Shown here: piece after piece, positions 28,501 through 41,837 of the stretch
Position numbering within the stretch: position 1 is the first letter of the stretch
How the letters are laid out: every line of letters starts with the position of its first letter
NCBI GenBank assembly: GCA_964017235.1
Contig: OZ024929.1
Location: forward strand, 24,301,464-24,365,463
Source of the DNA: Sabellastarte sp. h YS-2021
Lineage: Eukaryota > Annelida > Polychaeta > Sabellida > Sabellidae
Length of the DNA stretch: 64,000 nucleotides
Direction of reading: 5' to 3'
Program-made: the position numbers and the translations under genes
The notes under the pieces: model-generated
What the model was told of the DNA's origin: nothing
Databases searched by the model: none
Seen by the model: only the letters and a program-made list of their open reading frames with translations

Positions 28501-31500
28501 AATAGGTTTCAGACTTACATCTCAGTGTCAAGGTCATGTTAGCCTCTCATCAGGTTCCAACGGTCAACTACGGTTAACACCTTATTTACTCCGTAACTAA
28601 GTCAAATATTAAGATGTAACGCTGAAATTTGGACAGGTCGTAAGGAAAGTGGCACTCGCAACTTTAGAATAGGTTTCAGAATTACATCTCAATGTCAAGG
28701 TCACATTAGCCTCTCGTAAGGCTCCAACGGTCAACCTTTTACTCCGTAACTAAGTCAAATATGAAGATGTAACGCTGAAATTTTGACAGGACATAAGGAA
28801 AGTGGCACTCTAAACTTTGGAATAGGTTTCAGACTTACATCTCAGTGTCAAGGTCATGTTAGCCTCTCATCAGGTTCCAACGGTCAACTACGGTTAACAC
28901 CTTATTTACTCCGTAACTAAGTCAAATATTAAGATGTAACGCTGAAATTTGGACAGGTCGTAAGGAAAGTGGCAATCGCAACTTTAGAATAGGTTTGAAA
29001 CTTACATCTCAATGTCAAGGTCACATTAGCCTCTCGTAAGGCTCCAACGGTCAACTACGGTTAACACCTTATTTACTCTGTAACTAAGTGAAATATTAAG
29101 ATGTAACGCTGAAATTTGGACAGGTCGTAAGGAAAGTGGCACTCGCAACTTTAGAATAGGTTTGAAACTTACATCTCAATGTCAAGGTCACATTAGCCTC
29201 TCGTAAGGCTCCAACGGTCAACCTTTTACTCCGTAACTAAGTCAAATATGAAGATGTAACGCTGAAATTTTGACAGGACATAAGGAAAGTGGCACTCTAA
29301 ACTTTGGAATAGGTTTCAGACTTACATCTCAGTGTCAAGGTCATGTTAGCCTCTCATCAGGTTCCAACGGTCAACTACGGTTAACACCTTATTTACTCCG
29401 TAACTAAGTCAAATATTAAGATGTAACGCTGAAATTTGGACAGGTCGTAAGGAAAGTGGCACTCGCAACTTTAGAATAGGTTTGAAACTTACATCTCAAT
29501 GTCAAGGTCACATTAGCCTCTCGTAAGGCTCCAACGGTCAACCTTTTACTCCGTAACTAAGTCAAATATGAAGATGTAACGCTGAAATTTTGACAGGACA
29601 TAAGGAAAGTGGCACTCTAAACTTTGGAATAGGTTTCAGACTTACATCTCAGTGTCAAGGTCATGTTAGCCTCTCATCAGGTTCCAACGGTCAACTACGG
29701 TTAACACCTTATTTACTCCGTAACTAAGTCAAATATTAAGATGTAATGCTGAAATTTGGACAGGTCGTAAGGAAAGTGGCACTCGCAACTTTAGAATAGG
29801 TTTGAAACTTACATCTCAATGTCAAGGTCACATTAGCCTCTCGTAAGGCTCCAACGGTCAACCTTTTACTCCGTAACTAAGTCAAATATGAAGATGTAAC
29901 GCTGAAATTTTGACAGGACATAAGGAAAGTGGCACTCTAAACTTTGGAATAGGTTTCAGACTTACATCTCAGTGTCAAGGTCATGTTAGCCTCTCATCAG
30001 GTTCCAATGGTCAACTACGGTTAACCCCTTATTTACTCTGTAACTAAGTCAAATATGAAGATGTAACGCTGAAATTTGGACAGGTCGTAAGGAAAGTGGC
30101 AATCGCAACTTTAGAATAGGTTTGAAACTTACATCTCAATGTCAAGGTCACATTAGCCTCTCGTAAGGCTCCAACGGTCAACTACGGTTAACACCTTATT
30201 TACTCTGTAACTAAGCGAAATATTAAGATGTAACACTGAAATTTGGACAGGTCGTAAGGAAAGTGGCACTCGCAACTTTAGAATAGGTTTGAAACTTACA
30301 TCTCAATGTCAAGGTCACATTAGCCTCTCGTAAGGCTCCAACGGTCAACCTTTTACTCCGTAACTAAGTCAAATATGAAGATGTAACGCTGAAATTTTGA
30401 CAGGACATAAGGAAAGTGGCACTCTAAACTTTGGAATAGGTTTCAGACTTACATCTCAGTGTCAAGGTCATGTTAGCCTCTCATCAGGTTCCAACGGTCA
30501 ACTACGGTTAACACCTTATTTACTCCGTAACTAAGTCAAATATTAAGATGTAACGCTGAAATTTGGACAGGTCGTAAGGAAAGTGGCACTCGCAACTTTA
30601 GAATAGGTTTGAAACTTACATCTCAATGTCAAGGTCACATTAGCCTCTCGTAAGGCTCCAACGGTCAACCTTTTACTCCGTAACTAAGTCAAATATGAAG
30701 ATGTAACGCTGAAATTTTGACAGGACATAAGGAAAGTGGCACTCTAAACTTTGGAATAGGTTTCAGACTTACATCTCAGTGTCAAGGTCATGTTAGCCTC
30801 TCATCAGGTTCCAACGGTCAACTACGGTTAACACCTTATTTACTCCGTAACTAAGTCAAATATGAAGATGTAACGCTGAAATTTGGACAGGTCGTAAGGA
30901 AAGTGGCACTCGCAACTTTAGAATAGGTTTCAGAATTACATCTCAATGTCAAGGTCACATTAGCCTCTCGTAAGGCTCCAACGGTCAACCTTTTACTCCG
31001 TAACTAAGTCAAATATGAAGATGTAACGCTGAAATTTTGACAGGACATAAGGAAAGTGGCACTCTAAACTTTGGAATAGGTTTCAGACTTACATCTCAGT
31101 GTCAAGGTCATGTTAGCCTCTCATCAGGTTCCAACGGTCAACTACGGTTAACACCTTATTTACTCCGTAACTAAGTCAAATATTAAGATGTAACGCTGAA
31201 ATTTGGACAGGTCGTAAGGAAAGTGGCACTCGCAACTTTAGAATAGGTTTGAAACTTACATCTCAATGTCAAGGTCACATTAGCCTCTCGTAAGGCTCCA
31301 ACGGTCAACCTTTTACTCCGTAACTAAGTCAAATATGAAGATGTAACGCTGAAATTTTGACAGGACATAAGGAAAGTGGCACTCTAAACTTTGGAATAGG
31401 TTTCAGACTTACATCTCAGTGTCAAGGTCATGTTAGCCTCTCATCAGGTTCCAACGGTCAACTACGGTTAACACCTTATTTACTCCGTAACTAAGTCAAA

Positions 31501-34500
31501 TATTAAGATGTAATGCTGAAATTTGGACAGGTCGTAAGGAAAGTGGCACTCGCAACTTTAGAATAGGTTTGAAACTTACATCTCAATGTCAAGGTCACAT
31601 TAGCCTCTCGTAAGGCTCCAACGGTCAACCTTTTACTCCGTAACTAAGTCAAATATGAAGATGTAACGCTGAAATTTTGACAGGACATAAGGAAAGTGGC
31701 ACTCTAAACTTTGGAATAGGTTTCAGACTTACATCTCATTGTCAAGGTCATGTTAGCCTCTCATCAGGTTCCAATGGTCAACTACGGTTAACCCCTTATT
31801 TACTCTGTAACTAAGTCAAATATGAAGATGTAACGCTGAAATTTGGACAGGTCGTAAGGAAAGTGGCAATCGCAACTTTAGAATAGGTTTGAAACTTACA
31901 TCTCAATGTCAAGGTCACATTAGCCTCTCGTAAGGCTCCAACGGTCAACTACGGTTAACACCTTATTTACTCTGTAACTAAGTGAAATATTAAGATGTAA
32001 CACTGAAATTTGGACAGGTCGTAAGGAAAGTGGCACTCGCAACTTTAGAATAGGTTTGAAACTTACATCTCAATGTCAAGGTCACATTAGCCTCTCGTAA
32101 GGCTCCAACGGTCAACCTTTTACTCCGTAACTAAGTCAAATATGAAGATGTAACGCTGAAATTTTGACAGGACATAAGGAAAGTGGCACTCTAAACTTTG
32201 GAATAGGTTTCAGACTTACATCTCAGTGTCAAGGTCATGTTAGCCTCTCATCAGGTTCCAACGGTCAACTACGGTTAACACCTTATTTACTCCGTAACTA
32301 AGTCAAATATTAAGATGTAATGCTGAAATTTGGACAGGTCGTAAGGAAAGTGGCACTTGCAACTTTAGAATAGGTTTGAAACTTACATCTCAATGTCAAG
32401 GTCACATTAGCCTCTCGTAAGGCTCCAACGGTCAACCTTTTACTCCGTAACTAAGTCAAATATGAAGATGTAACGCTGAAATTTTGACAGGACATAAGGA
32501 AAGTGGCACTCTAAACTTTGGAATAGGTTTCAGACTTACATCTCAGTGTCAAGGTCATGTTAGCCTCTCATCAGGTTCCAACGGTCAACTACGGTTAACA
32601 CCTTATTTACTCCGTAACTAAGTCAAATATTAAGATGTAACGCTGAAATTTGGACAGGTCGTAAGGAAAGTGGCACTCGCAACTTTAGAATAGGTTTCAG
32701 AATTACATCTCAATGTCAAGGTCACATTAGCCTCTCGTAAGGCTCCAACGGTCAACCTTTTACTCCGTAACTAAGTCAAATATGAAGATGTAACGCTGAA
32801 ATTTTGACAGGACATAAGGAAAGTGGCACTCTAAACTTTGGAATAGGTTTCAGACTTACATCTCAGTGTCAAGGTCATGTTAGCCTCTCATCAGGTTCCA
32901 ACGGTCAACTACGGTTAACACCTTATTTACTCCGTAACTAAGTCAAATATTAAGATGTAACGCTGAAATTTGGACAGGTCGTAAGGAAAGTGGCAATCGC
33001 AACTTTAGAATAGGTTTGAAACTTACATCTCAATGTCAAGGTCACATTAGCCTCTCGTAAGGCTCCAACGGTCAACTACGGTTAACACCTTATTTACTCT
33101 GTAACTAAGGGAAATATTAAGATGTAACGCTGAAATTTGGACAGGTCGTAAGGAAAGTGGCACTCGCAACTTTAGAATAGGTTTGAAACTTACATCTCAA
33201 TGTCAAGGTCACATTAGCCTCTCGTAAGGCTCCAACGGTCAACCTTTTACTCCGTAACTAAGTCAAATATGAAGATGTAACGCTGAAATTTTGACATGAC
33301 ATAAGGAAAGTGGCACTCTAAACTTTGGAATAGGTTTCAGACTTACATCTCAGTGTCAAGGTCATGTTAGCCTCTCATCAGGTTCCAACGGTCAACTACG
33401 GTTAACACCTTATTTACTCTGTAACTAAGTCAAATATTAAGATGTAACGCTGAAATTTGGACAGGTCGTAAGGAAAGTGGCACTCGCAACTTTAGAATAG
33501 GTTTGAAACTTACATCTCAATGTCAAGGTCACATTAGCCTCTCGTAAGGCTCCAACGGTCAACCTTTTACTCCGTAACTAAGTCAAATATGAAGATGTAA
33601 CGCTGAAATTTTGACAGGACATAAGGAAAGTGGCACTCTAAACTTTGGAATAGGTTTCAGACTTACATCTCATTGTCAAGGTCATGTTAGCCTCTCATCA
33701 GGTTCCAATGGTCAACTACGGTTAACCCCTTATTTACTCTGTAACTAAGTCAAATATGAAGATGTAACGCTGAAATTTGGACAGGTCGTAAGGAAAGTGG
33801 CAATCGCAACTTTAGAATAGGTTTGAAACTTACATCTCAATGTCAAGGTCACATTAGCCTCTCGTAAGGCTCCAACGGTCAACTACGGTTAACACCTTAT
33901 TTACTCTGTAACTAAGTGAAATATTAAGATGTAACACTGAAATTTGGACAGGTCGTAAGGAAAGTGGCACTCGCAACTTTAGAATAGGTTTGAAACTTAC
34001 ATCTCAATGTCAAGGTCACATTAGCCTCTCGTAAGGCTCCAACGGTCAACCTTTTACTCCGTAACTAAGTCAAATATGAAGATGTAACGCTGAAATTTTG
34101 ACAGGACATAAGGAAAGTGGCACTCTAAACTTTGGAATAGGTTTCAGACTTACATCTCAGTGTCAAGGTCATGTTAGCCTCTCATCAGGTTCCAACGGTC
34201 AACTACGGTTAACACCTTATTTACTCCGTAACTAAGTCAAATATTAAGATGTAATGCTGAAATTTGGACAGGTCGTAAGGAAAGTGGCACTTGCAACTTT
34301 AGAATAGGTTTGAAACTTACATCTCAATGTCAAGGTCACATTAGCCTCTCGTAAGGCTCCAACGGTCAACCTTTTACTCCGTAACTAAGTCAAATATGAA
34401 GATGTAACGCTGAAATTTTGACAGGACATAAGGAAAGTGGCACTCTAAACTTTGGAATAGGTTTCAGACTTACATCTCAGTGTCAAGGTCATGTTAGCCT

Positions 34501-37500
34501 CTCATCAGGTTCCAACGGTCAACTACGGTTAACACCTTATTTACTCCGTAACTAAGTCAAATATTAAGATGTAACGCTGAAATTTGGACAGGTCGTAAGG
34601 AAAGTGGCACTCGCAACTTTAGAATAGGTTTCAGAATTACATCTCAATGTCAAGGTCACATTAGCCTCTCGTAAGGCTCCAACGGTCAACCTTTTACTCC
34701 GTAACTAAGTCAAATATGAAGATGTAACGCTGAAATTTTGACAGGACATAAGGAAAGTGGCACTCTAAACTTTGGAATAGGTTTCAGACTTACATCTCAG
34801 TGTCAAGGTCATGTTAGCCTCTCATCAGGTTCCAACGGTCAACTACGGTTAACACCTTATTTACTCCGTAACTAAGTCAAATATTAAGATGTAACGCTGA
34901 AATTTGGACAGGTCGTAAGGAAAGTGGCAATCGCAACTTTAGAATAGGTTTGAAACTTACATCTCAATGTCAAGGTCACATTAGCCTCTCGTAAGGCTCC
35001 AACGGTCAACCTTTTACTCCGTAACTAAGTCAAATATGAAGATGTAACGCTGAAATTTTGACATGACATAAGGAAAGTGGCACTCTAAACTTTGGAATAG
35101 GTTTCAGACTTACATCTCAGTGTCAAGGTCATGTTAGCCTCTCATCAGGTTCCAACGGTCAACTACGGTTAACACCTTATTTACTCTGTAACTAAGTCAA
35201 ATATTAAGATGTAACGCTGAAATTTGGACAGGTCGTAAGGAAAGTGGCACTCGCAACTTTAGAATAGGTTTGAAACTTACATCTCAATGTCAAGGTCACA
35301 TTAGCCTCTCGTAAGGCTCCAACGGTCAACTACGGTTAACACCTTATTTACTCTGTAACTAAGTCAAATATTAAGATGTAACGCTGAAATTTGGACAGGT
35401 CGTAAGGAAAGTGGCACTCACAACTTTAGAATAGGTTTGAAACTTACATCTCAATGTCAAGGTCACATTAGCCTCTCGTAAGGCTCCAACGGTCAACCTT
35501 TTACTCCGTAACTAAGTCAAATATGAAGATGTAACGCTGAAATTTTGACAGGACATAAGGAAAGTGGCACTCTAAACTTTGGAATAGGTTTCAGACTTAC
35601 ATCTCAGTGTCAAGGTCATGTTAGCCTCTCATCAGGTTCCAACGGTCAACTACGGTTAACACCTTATTTACTCCGTAACTAAGTCAAATATTAAGATGTA
35701 ACGCTGAAATTTGGACAGGTCGTAAGGAAAGTGGCACTCGCAACTTTAGAATAGGTTTCAGAATTACATCTCAATGTCAAGGTCACATTAGCCTCTCGTA
35801 AGGCTCCAACGGTCAACCTTTTACTCCGTAACTAAGTCAAATATGAAGATGTAACGCTGAAATTTTGACAGGACATAAGGAAAGTGGCACTCTAAACTTT
35901 GGAATAGGTTTCAGACTTACATCTCAGTGTCAAGGTCATGTTAGCCTCTCATCAGGTTCCAACGGTCAACTACGGTTAACACCTTATTTACTCCGTAACT
36001 AAGTCAAATATTAAGATGTAACGCTGAAATTTGGACAGGTCGTAAGGAAAGTGGCAATCGCAACTTTAGAATAGGTTTGAAACTTACATCTCAATGTCAA
36101 GGTCACATTAGCCTCTCGTAAGGCTCCAACGGTCAACTACGGTTAACACCTTATTTACTCTGTAACTAAGTGAAATATTAAGATGTAACGCTGAAATTTG
36201 GACAGGTCGTAAGGAAAGTGGCACTCGCAACTTTAGAATAGGTTTGAAACTTACATCTCAATGTCAAGGTCACATTAGCCTCTCGTAAGGCTCCAACGGT
36301 CAACCTTTTACTCCGTAACTAAGTCAAATATGAAGATGTAACGCTGAAATTTTGACAGGACATAAGGAAAGTGGCACTCTAAACTTTGGAATAGGTTTCA
36401 GACTTACATCTCAGTGTCAAGGTCATGTTAGCCTCTCATCAGGTTCCAACGGTCAACTACGGTTAACACCTTATTTACTCCGTAACTAAGTCAAATATTA
36501 AGATGTAACGCTGAAATTTGGACAGGTCGTAAGGAAAGTGGCAATCGCAACTTTAGAATAGGTTTGAAACTTACATCTCAATGTCAAGGTCACATTAGCC
36601 TCTCGTAAGGCTCCAACGGTCAACCTTTTACTCCGTAACTAAGTCAAATATGAAGATGTAACGCTGAAATTTTGACAGGACATAAGGAAAGTGGCACTCT
36701 AAACTTTGGAATAGGTTTCAGACTTACATCTCAGTGTCAAGGTCATGTTAGCCTCTCATCAGGTTCCAACGGTCAACTACGGTTAACACCTTATTTACTC
36801 TGTAACTAAGTCAAATATTAAGATGTAACGCTGAAATTTGGACAGGTCGTAAGGAAAGTGGCACTCGCAACTTTAGAATAGGTTTGAAACTTACATCTCA
36901 ATGTCAAGGTCACATTAGCCTCTCGTAAGGCTCCAACGGTCAACTACGGTTAACACCTTATTTACTCTGTAACTAAGTCAAATATTAAGATGTAACGCTG
37001 AAATTTGGACAGGTCGTAAGGAAAGTGGCACTCACAACTTTAGAATAGGTTTGAAACTTACATCTCAATGTCAAGGTCACATTAGCCTCTCGTAAGGCTC
37101 CAACGGTCAACTACGGTTAACACCTTATTTACTCCGTAACTAAGTCAAATATGAAGATGTAACGCTGAAATTTTGACAGGACATAAGGAAAGTGGCACTC
37201 TAAACTTTGGAATAGGTTTCAGACTTACATCTCAGTGTCAAGGTCATGTTAGCCTCTCATCAGGTTCCAACGGTCAACTACGGTTAACACCTTATTTACT
37301 CCGTAACTAAGTCAAATATTAAGATGTAACGCTGAAATTTGGACAGGTCGTAAGGAAAGTGGCACTCGCAACTTTAGAATAGGTTTGAAACTTACATCTC
37401 AATGTCAAGGTCACATTAGCCTCTCGTAAGGCTCCAACGGTCAACCTTTTACTCCGTAACTAAGTCAAATATGAAGATGTAACGCTGAAATTTTGACAGG

Positions 37501-38150
37501 ACATAAGGAAAGTGGCACTCTAAACTTTGGAATAGGTTTCAGACTTACATCTCAGTGTCAAGGTCATGTTAGCCTCTCATCAGGTTCCAACGGTCAACTA
37601 CGGTTAACACCTTATTTACTCCGTAACTAAGTCAAATATTAAGATGTAATGCTGAAATTTGGACAGGTCGTAAGGAAAGTGGCACTCGCAACTTTAGAAT
37701 AGGTTTGAAACTTACATCTCAATGTCAAGGTCACATTAGCCTCTCGTAAGGCTCCAACGGTCAACCTTTTACTCCGTAACTAAGTCAAATATGAAGATGT
37801 AACGCTGAAATTTTGACAGGACATAAGGAAAGTGGCACTCTAAACTTTGGAATAGGTTTCAGACTTACATCTCAGTGTCAAGGTCATGTTAGCCTCTCAT
37901 CAGGTTCCAATGGTCAACTACGGTTAACCCCTTATTTACTCTGTAACTAAGTCAAATATGAAGATGTAACGCTGAAATTTGGACAGGTCGTAAGGAAAGT
38001 GGCAATCGCAACTTTAGAATAGGTTTGAAACTTACATCTCAATGTCAAGGTCACATTAGCCTCTCGTAAGGCTCCAACGGTCAACTACGGTTAACACCTT
38101 ATTTACTCTGTAACTAAGTGAAATATTAAGATGTAACACTGAAATTTGGA
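24800..38150. repeat. Superduplication copy 2, shortened by internal monomer losses
   Basis: This copy matches copy 1 at offset 19,840 until about 34,990. There it lacks one 167-bp A monomer, and the offset becomes 19,673. It then lacks a 1,294-bp block (offset 18,379, for example 'actcacaact' at 18651 and 37030), and later one 320-bp dimer (offset about 18,060 at the 'ccaatggtcaac' marker). Single-base differences also separate the copies: T at 12634 against C at 32474, 'caggttgca' at 13052 against 'caggttcca' at 32892, and 'actct' at 6466 against 'actcc' at 26306. The copies are therefore close but not identical. The right limit is approximate. Confidence 0.8.
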
Positions 38151-38279
38151 CAGGTCGTAAGGAAAGTGGCACTCGCAACTTTAGAATAGGTTTGAAACTT
38201 ACATCTCAATGTCAAGGTCACATTAGCCTCTCGTAAGGCTCCAACGGTCAACCTTTTACTCCGTAACTAAGTCAAATAT

Positions 38280-40602
38280 GAAGATGTAATGCTGAAATTT
38301 TGACAGGACATAAGGAAAGTGGCACTCTAAACTTTGGAATAGGTTTCAGACTTACATCTCAGTGTCAAGGTCATGTTAGCCTCTCATCAGATTCCAATGG
38401 TCAACTATGGTTAACACCTTATTTACTCCGTAACTAAGTCAAATATTAAGATGTAACGCTGAAATTTGGACAGGTCGTAAGGAAAGTGGCACTCGCAACT
38501 TTAGAATAGGTTTGAAACTTACATCTCAATGTCAAGGTCACATTAGCCTCTCGTAAGGCTCCAACGGTCAACCTTTTACTCCGTAACTAAGTCAAATATG
38601 AAGATGTAACGCTGAAATTTTGACAGGACATAAGGAAAGTGGCACTCTAAACTTTGGAATAGGTTTCAGACTTACATCTCAGTGTCAAGGTCATGTTAGC
38701 CTCTCATCAGGTTCCAACGGTCAACTACGGTTAACACCTTATTTACTCCGTAACTAAGTCAAATATTAAGATGTAACGCTGAAATTTGGACAGGTCGTAA
38801 GGAAAGTGGCACTCGCAACTTTAGAATAGGTTTGAAACTTACATCTCAATGTCAAGGTCACATTAGCCTCTCGTAAGGCTCCAACGGTCAACCTTTTACT
38901 CCGTAACTAAGTCAAATATGAAGATGTAACGCTGAAATTTTGACAGGACATAAGGAAAGTGGCACTCTAAACTTTGGAATAGGTTTCAGACTTACATCTC
39001 AGTGTCAAGGTCATGTTAGCCTCTCATCAGGTTCCAACGGTCAACTACGGTTAACACCTTATTTACTCCGTAACTAAGTCAAATATTAAGATGTAACGCT
39101 GAAATTTGGACAGGTCGTAAGGAAAGTGGCACTCGCAACTTTAGAATAGGTTTGAAACTTACATCTCAATGTCAAGGTCACATTAGCCTCTCGTAAGGCT
39201 CCAACGGTCAACCTTTTACTCCGTAACTAAGTCAAATATGAAGATGTAACGCTGAAATTTTGACAGGACATAAGGAAAGTGGCACTCTAAACTTTGGAAT
39301 AGGTTTCAGACTTACATCTCAGTGTCAAGGTCATGTTAGCCTCTCATCAGGTTCCAACGGTCAACTACGGTTAACACCTTATTTACTCTGTAACTAAGTC
39401 AAATATTAAGATGTAACGCTGAAATTTGGACAGGTTGTAAGGAAAGTGGCAATCACAACTTTAGAATAGGTTTGAAACTTACATCTCAATGTCAAGGTCA
39501 CATTAGCCTCTCGTAAGGCTCCAACGGTCAACTACGGTTAACACCTTATTTACTCTGTAACTAAGTGAAATATTAAGATGTAACGCTGAAATTTGGACAG
39601 GTCGTAAGGAAAGTGGCACTCGCAACTTGAGAATAGGTTTGAAACTTACATCTCAATGTCAAGGTCACATTAGCCTCTCGTAAGGCTCCAACAGTCAACC
39701 TTTTACTCCGTAACTAAGTCAAATATGAAGATGTAACGCTGAAATTTTGACAGGACATAAGGAAAGTGGCACTCTAAACTTTGGAATAGGTTTCAGACTT
39801 ACATCTCAGTGTCAAGGTCATGTTAGCCTCTCATCAGATTCCAATGGTCAACTATGGTTAACACCTTATTTACTCCGTAACTAAGTCAAATATTAAGATG
39901 TAACGCTGAAATTTTGACAGGACATAAGGAAAGTGGCACTCTAAATTTTGGAATAGGTTTCAGACTTACATCTCAGTGTCAAGGTCATGTTAGCCTCTCA
40001 TCAGGTTCCAACGGTCAACTACGGTTAACACCTTATTTACTCCGTAACTAAGTCAAATATTAAGATGTAATGCTGAAATTTGGACAGGTCGTAAGGAAAG
40101 TGGCATTCGCAACTTTAGAATAGGTTTGAAACTTACATCTCAAGTCAACCTTTTACTCCGTAACTAAGTCAAATATGAAGATGTAACGCTGAAATTTTGA
40201 CAGGACATAAGGAAAGTGGCACTCTAAACTTTGGAATAGGTTTCAGACTTACATCTCAGTGTCAAGGTCATGTTAGCCTCTCATCAGGTTCCAACGGTCA
40301 ACTACGGTTAACACCTTATTTACTCCGTAACTAAGTCAAATATTAAGATGTAACGCTGAACTTTGGACAGGTCGTAAGGAAAGTGGCACGCGCAACTTTA
40401 GAATAGGTTTCAGAATTACATCTCAACGTCAAGGTCACATTAGCCTCTCGCACGGCTCCATCGGTCAATTTTTTACTCAGTCAAATATGAAGATGTAATG
40501 CTGATATTTTGACAGGAAATAAGGAAAGAGGCACCAAAACTTTGGAATAGGTTCCAGACTTATATCTCAGTGTCAATTTCACATTAGCCTCTCATCAGGT
40601 TC
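38280..40602. repeat. Right edge of satellite array 1, progressively degenerate
   Basis: The marker 'cagattccaatgg' occurs at 38389 and 39836, 1,447 bp apart, so the edge still contains one higher-order repeat. Beyond 39,890 the monomers lose register. A B-type body follows an A-type start at 39,900, a truncated A at 40,140 jumps into a B linker, and from about 40,360 base changes accumulate (for example 'cgcacggctccatcgg'). The last recognisable satellite base is near 40,602. Such decay is usual at satellite borders, where homogenisation is weak. Confidence 0.8.
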
Positions 40603-41100
40603 TTATACCCTACCCATTGGACAGTTGCTATACCAGTCGACGCGAGCAGCCCCGCTAAACAACAGAAAAGGCCGTCCTGTGGTATTCACCGGCTGGGCCG
40701 GTCATGTAATGTGTTTTCTCGAGGTGGCACATTGTACTGCATTCCTGTCCTGCAATTTTTATTGTGTTAATACATCCTACCCAATGGACAATTGCTGACT
40801 AACTACTGCTTGGTAGGCTGGTAACTTACTAAGGACTTCGAGTGAACTCAAATTTTAAGGATGAATTGACCCCAACCAGGACTCTAGAGGGTCCTATTGG
40901 TTGGTTACTGGTGACCCAGTCATGGGCATGTTCCGATGTTCAACCCCCCCTTTTTAACATGACCTGATCTGAGGTAGGGGAAGAGAGGTGCGAGTTCAGT
41001 CCCAGAGGGAAAAAATAAACCTCCCAGTTTTTTTGATAATTTTTTTTAATTTTATATGCATAAATAGATACACTGTGTATATACATACAAATCTCCTCAG
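40603..41100 (-). mobile_element. Terminal region of a DIRS-like retroelement
   Basis: This segment lies between the last satellite monomer and the recombinase remnant. It holds two direct copies of a 19-bp sequence, TACCCATTGGACAGTTGCT at 40611-40629 and TACCCAATGGACAATTGCT at 40778-40796, starting 167 bp apart. Repeated blocks after the recombinase gene are typical of YR retrotransposons, either split direct repeats or inverted termini with an internal complementary region. Only the direct copies are visible here. Assigning the segment to the element rests on position. Confidence 0.5.
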
Positions 41101-41800
41101 TCATGAGGGCAACTGCTGAGCAGCCACCACTGGCCCCAAATAGAAAAGCTCTGAATCAGCCCAAGCCATGTCCTTTAAATAGAACTGTGTGAAGGTGTTA
41201 TTTGACTTCCAATGTTCTAAGGAAATTCCAGACTGGAAGGCCTTAGAAGCAGCAAAAGCCCTCACATCGTGGACCTTAACCTGATGTAAGTCGAGGGCCT
41301 GCTGATCAGAGAGCTCATAGCATAGGATCACAGTCTGCTTGATCCATGAGGAGATAGTGGCAGGGAAGATATCTTTGTCGACGCCTTTCTTGAAGGAGAC
41401 AAAGACCAGCTCCTTGTTTTGCCTGAGGTGTGAGGTTCTGTCCAAATAGTAGCACAGAGATATGACTGGACATAGAGATGGTCACGTTTGACTTATCCAG
41501 AGTTGGGGCCAGGGCTGGAATCACCACCACGGCCACACTGTCTGGACCTTCTTTGACCAGCTGGTTCTTGGAAAGAAAGCTTGGTGAGGGATAAAGAGAC
41601 ACCTTGGACCAGAATGACTGGTGTTGTATGTCTTGCTTTTAGCCAAGCATGGACCTCACTTCTGCATTTGCCTAAACCCAAGGCCAAAAGGAAGCCGACA
41701 TTGTTGATATTTTGAGGCTTTGCCTCTACCTGTCCTATTCTGGCCCCATCACAGTTGTTTACAGGGGGGTGGACCGAACTTACGGTCAGACTCTTCTTGC
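41101..41800 (-). pseudogene. DIRS-like tyrosine recombinase remnant (frameshifted)
   Basis: Read on the minus strand, three frames joined at frameshifts near 41,600 and 41,490 give a recognisable DIRS-type tyrosine recombinase C-terminal half. The first segment has FLLALGLGKCRSEVHAWL, carrying the box-A arginine. The second has VVIPALAPTLDKS. The third has SLCPV and YYLDRT followed by ELVFVSFKKG, ATISSWIKQT and KVHDVRAF, which contains the HxxR pair. It ends with HWKSNNTFTQFYLKD, containing the candidate nucleophilic tyrosine near 41,180, and GPVVAAQQ. The stretch between SLE and HWK looks shorter than usual, suggesting an in-frame loss. Such recombinases integrate a circular cDNA of DIRS retrotransposons. 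Two frameshifts and the missing reverse transcriptase make this copy inactive. The family call is from remembered motifs. Confidence 0.8.
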
Positions 41801-41837
41801 TGTTTACTAGACTGGCTATAAGGGTGCAGCAGAACAC

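Larger units (their letters stand above)
1..40602. repeat. Satellite array 1: 167/153-bp A-B monomers in higher-order repeats
   Basis: The whole stretch is head-to-tail copies of one satellite, roughly 250 monomers. Two monomer types are visible. Type A is 167 bp (first copy 1-167) and has 'ttggacaggtcgtaagg', 'tttgaaactt' and 'cacattagcctctcgtaagg'. Type B is about 153 bp and has 'tttgacaggacataagg', 'tttcagactt' and 'catgttagcctctcatcagg'. By eye A and B are about 90% identical over the shared ~145 bp, while copies within a type are nearly identical. Most B copies lack 14 bp in the linker: 'ggtcaaccttttactcc' replaces the longer linker with 'ctacggttaacacc'. A and B mostly alternate as 320-bp dimers, broken by A-A steps. 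The array is AT-rich, has stop codons in all frames, and holds no reading frame of about 60 codons or more. It begins outside the window and decays at its right edge. I do not recognise the family by sequence. Confidence 0.97.

Noticed and set aside
1..40602. Could the regular repeats be a CRISPR array?
   Set aside because: The repeats are contiguous 153-167-bp monomers without unique spacers, in a window with an intron-bearing animal gene.
1..40602. Identity with primate alpha satellite or a named bivalve satellite (e.g. BIV160) because of the ~160-170-bp unit
   Set aside because: Only the length is similar. No CENP-B-box-like sequence was seen, and no named family could be confirmed without a database search.
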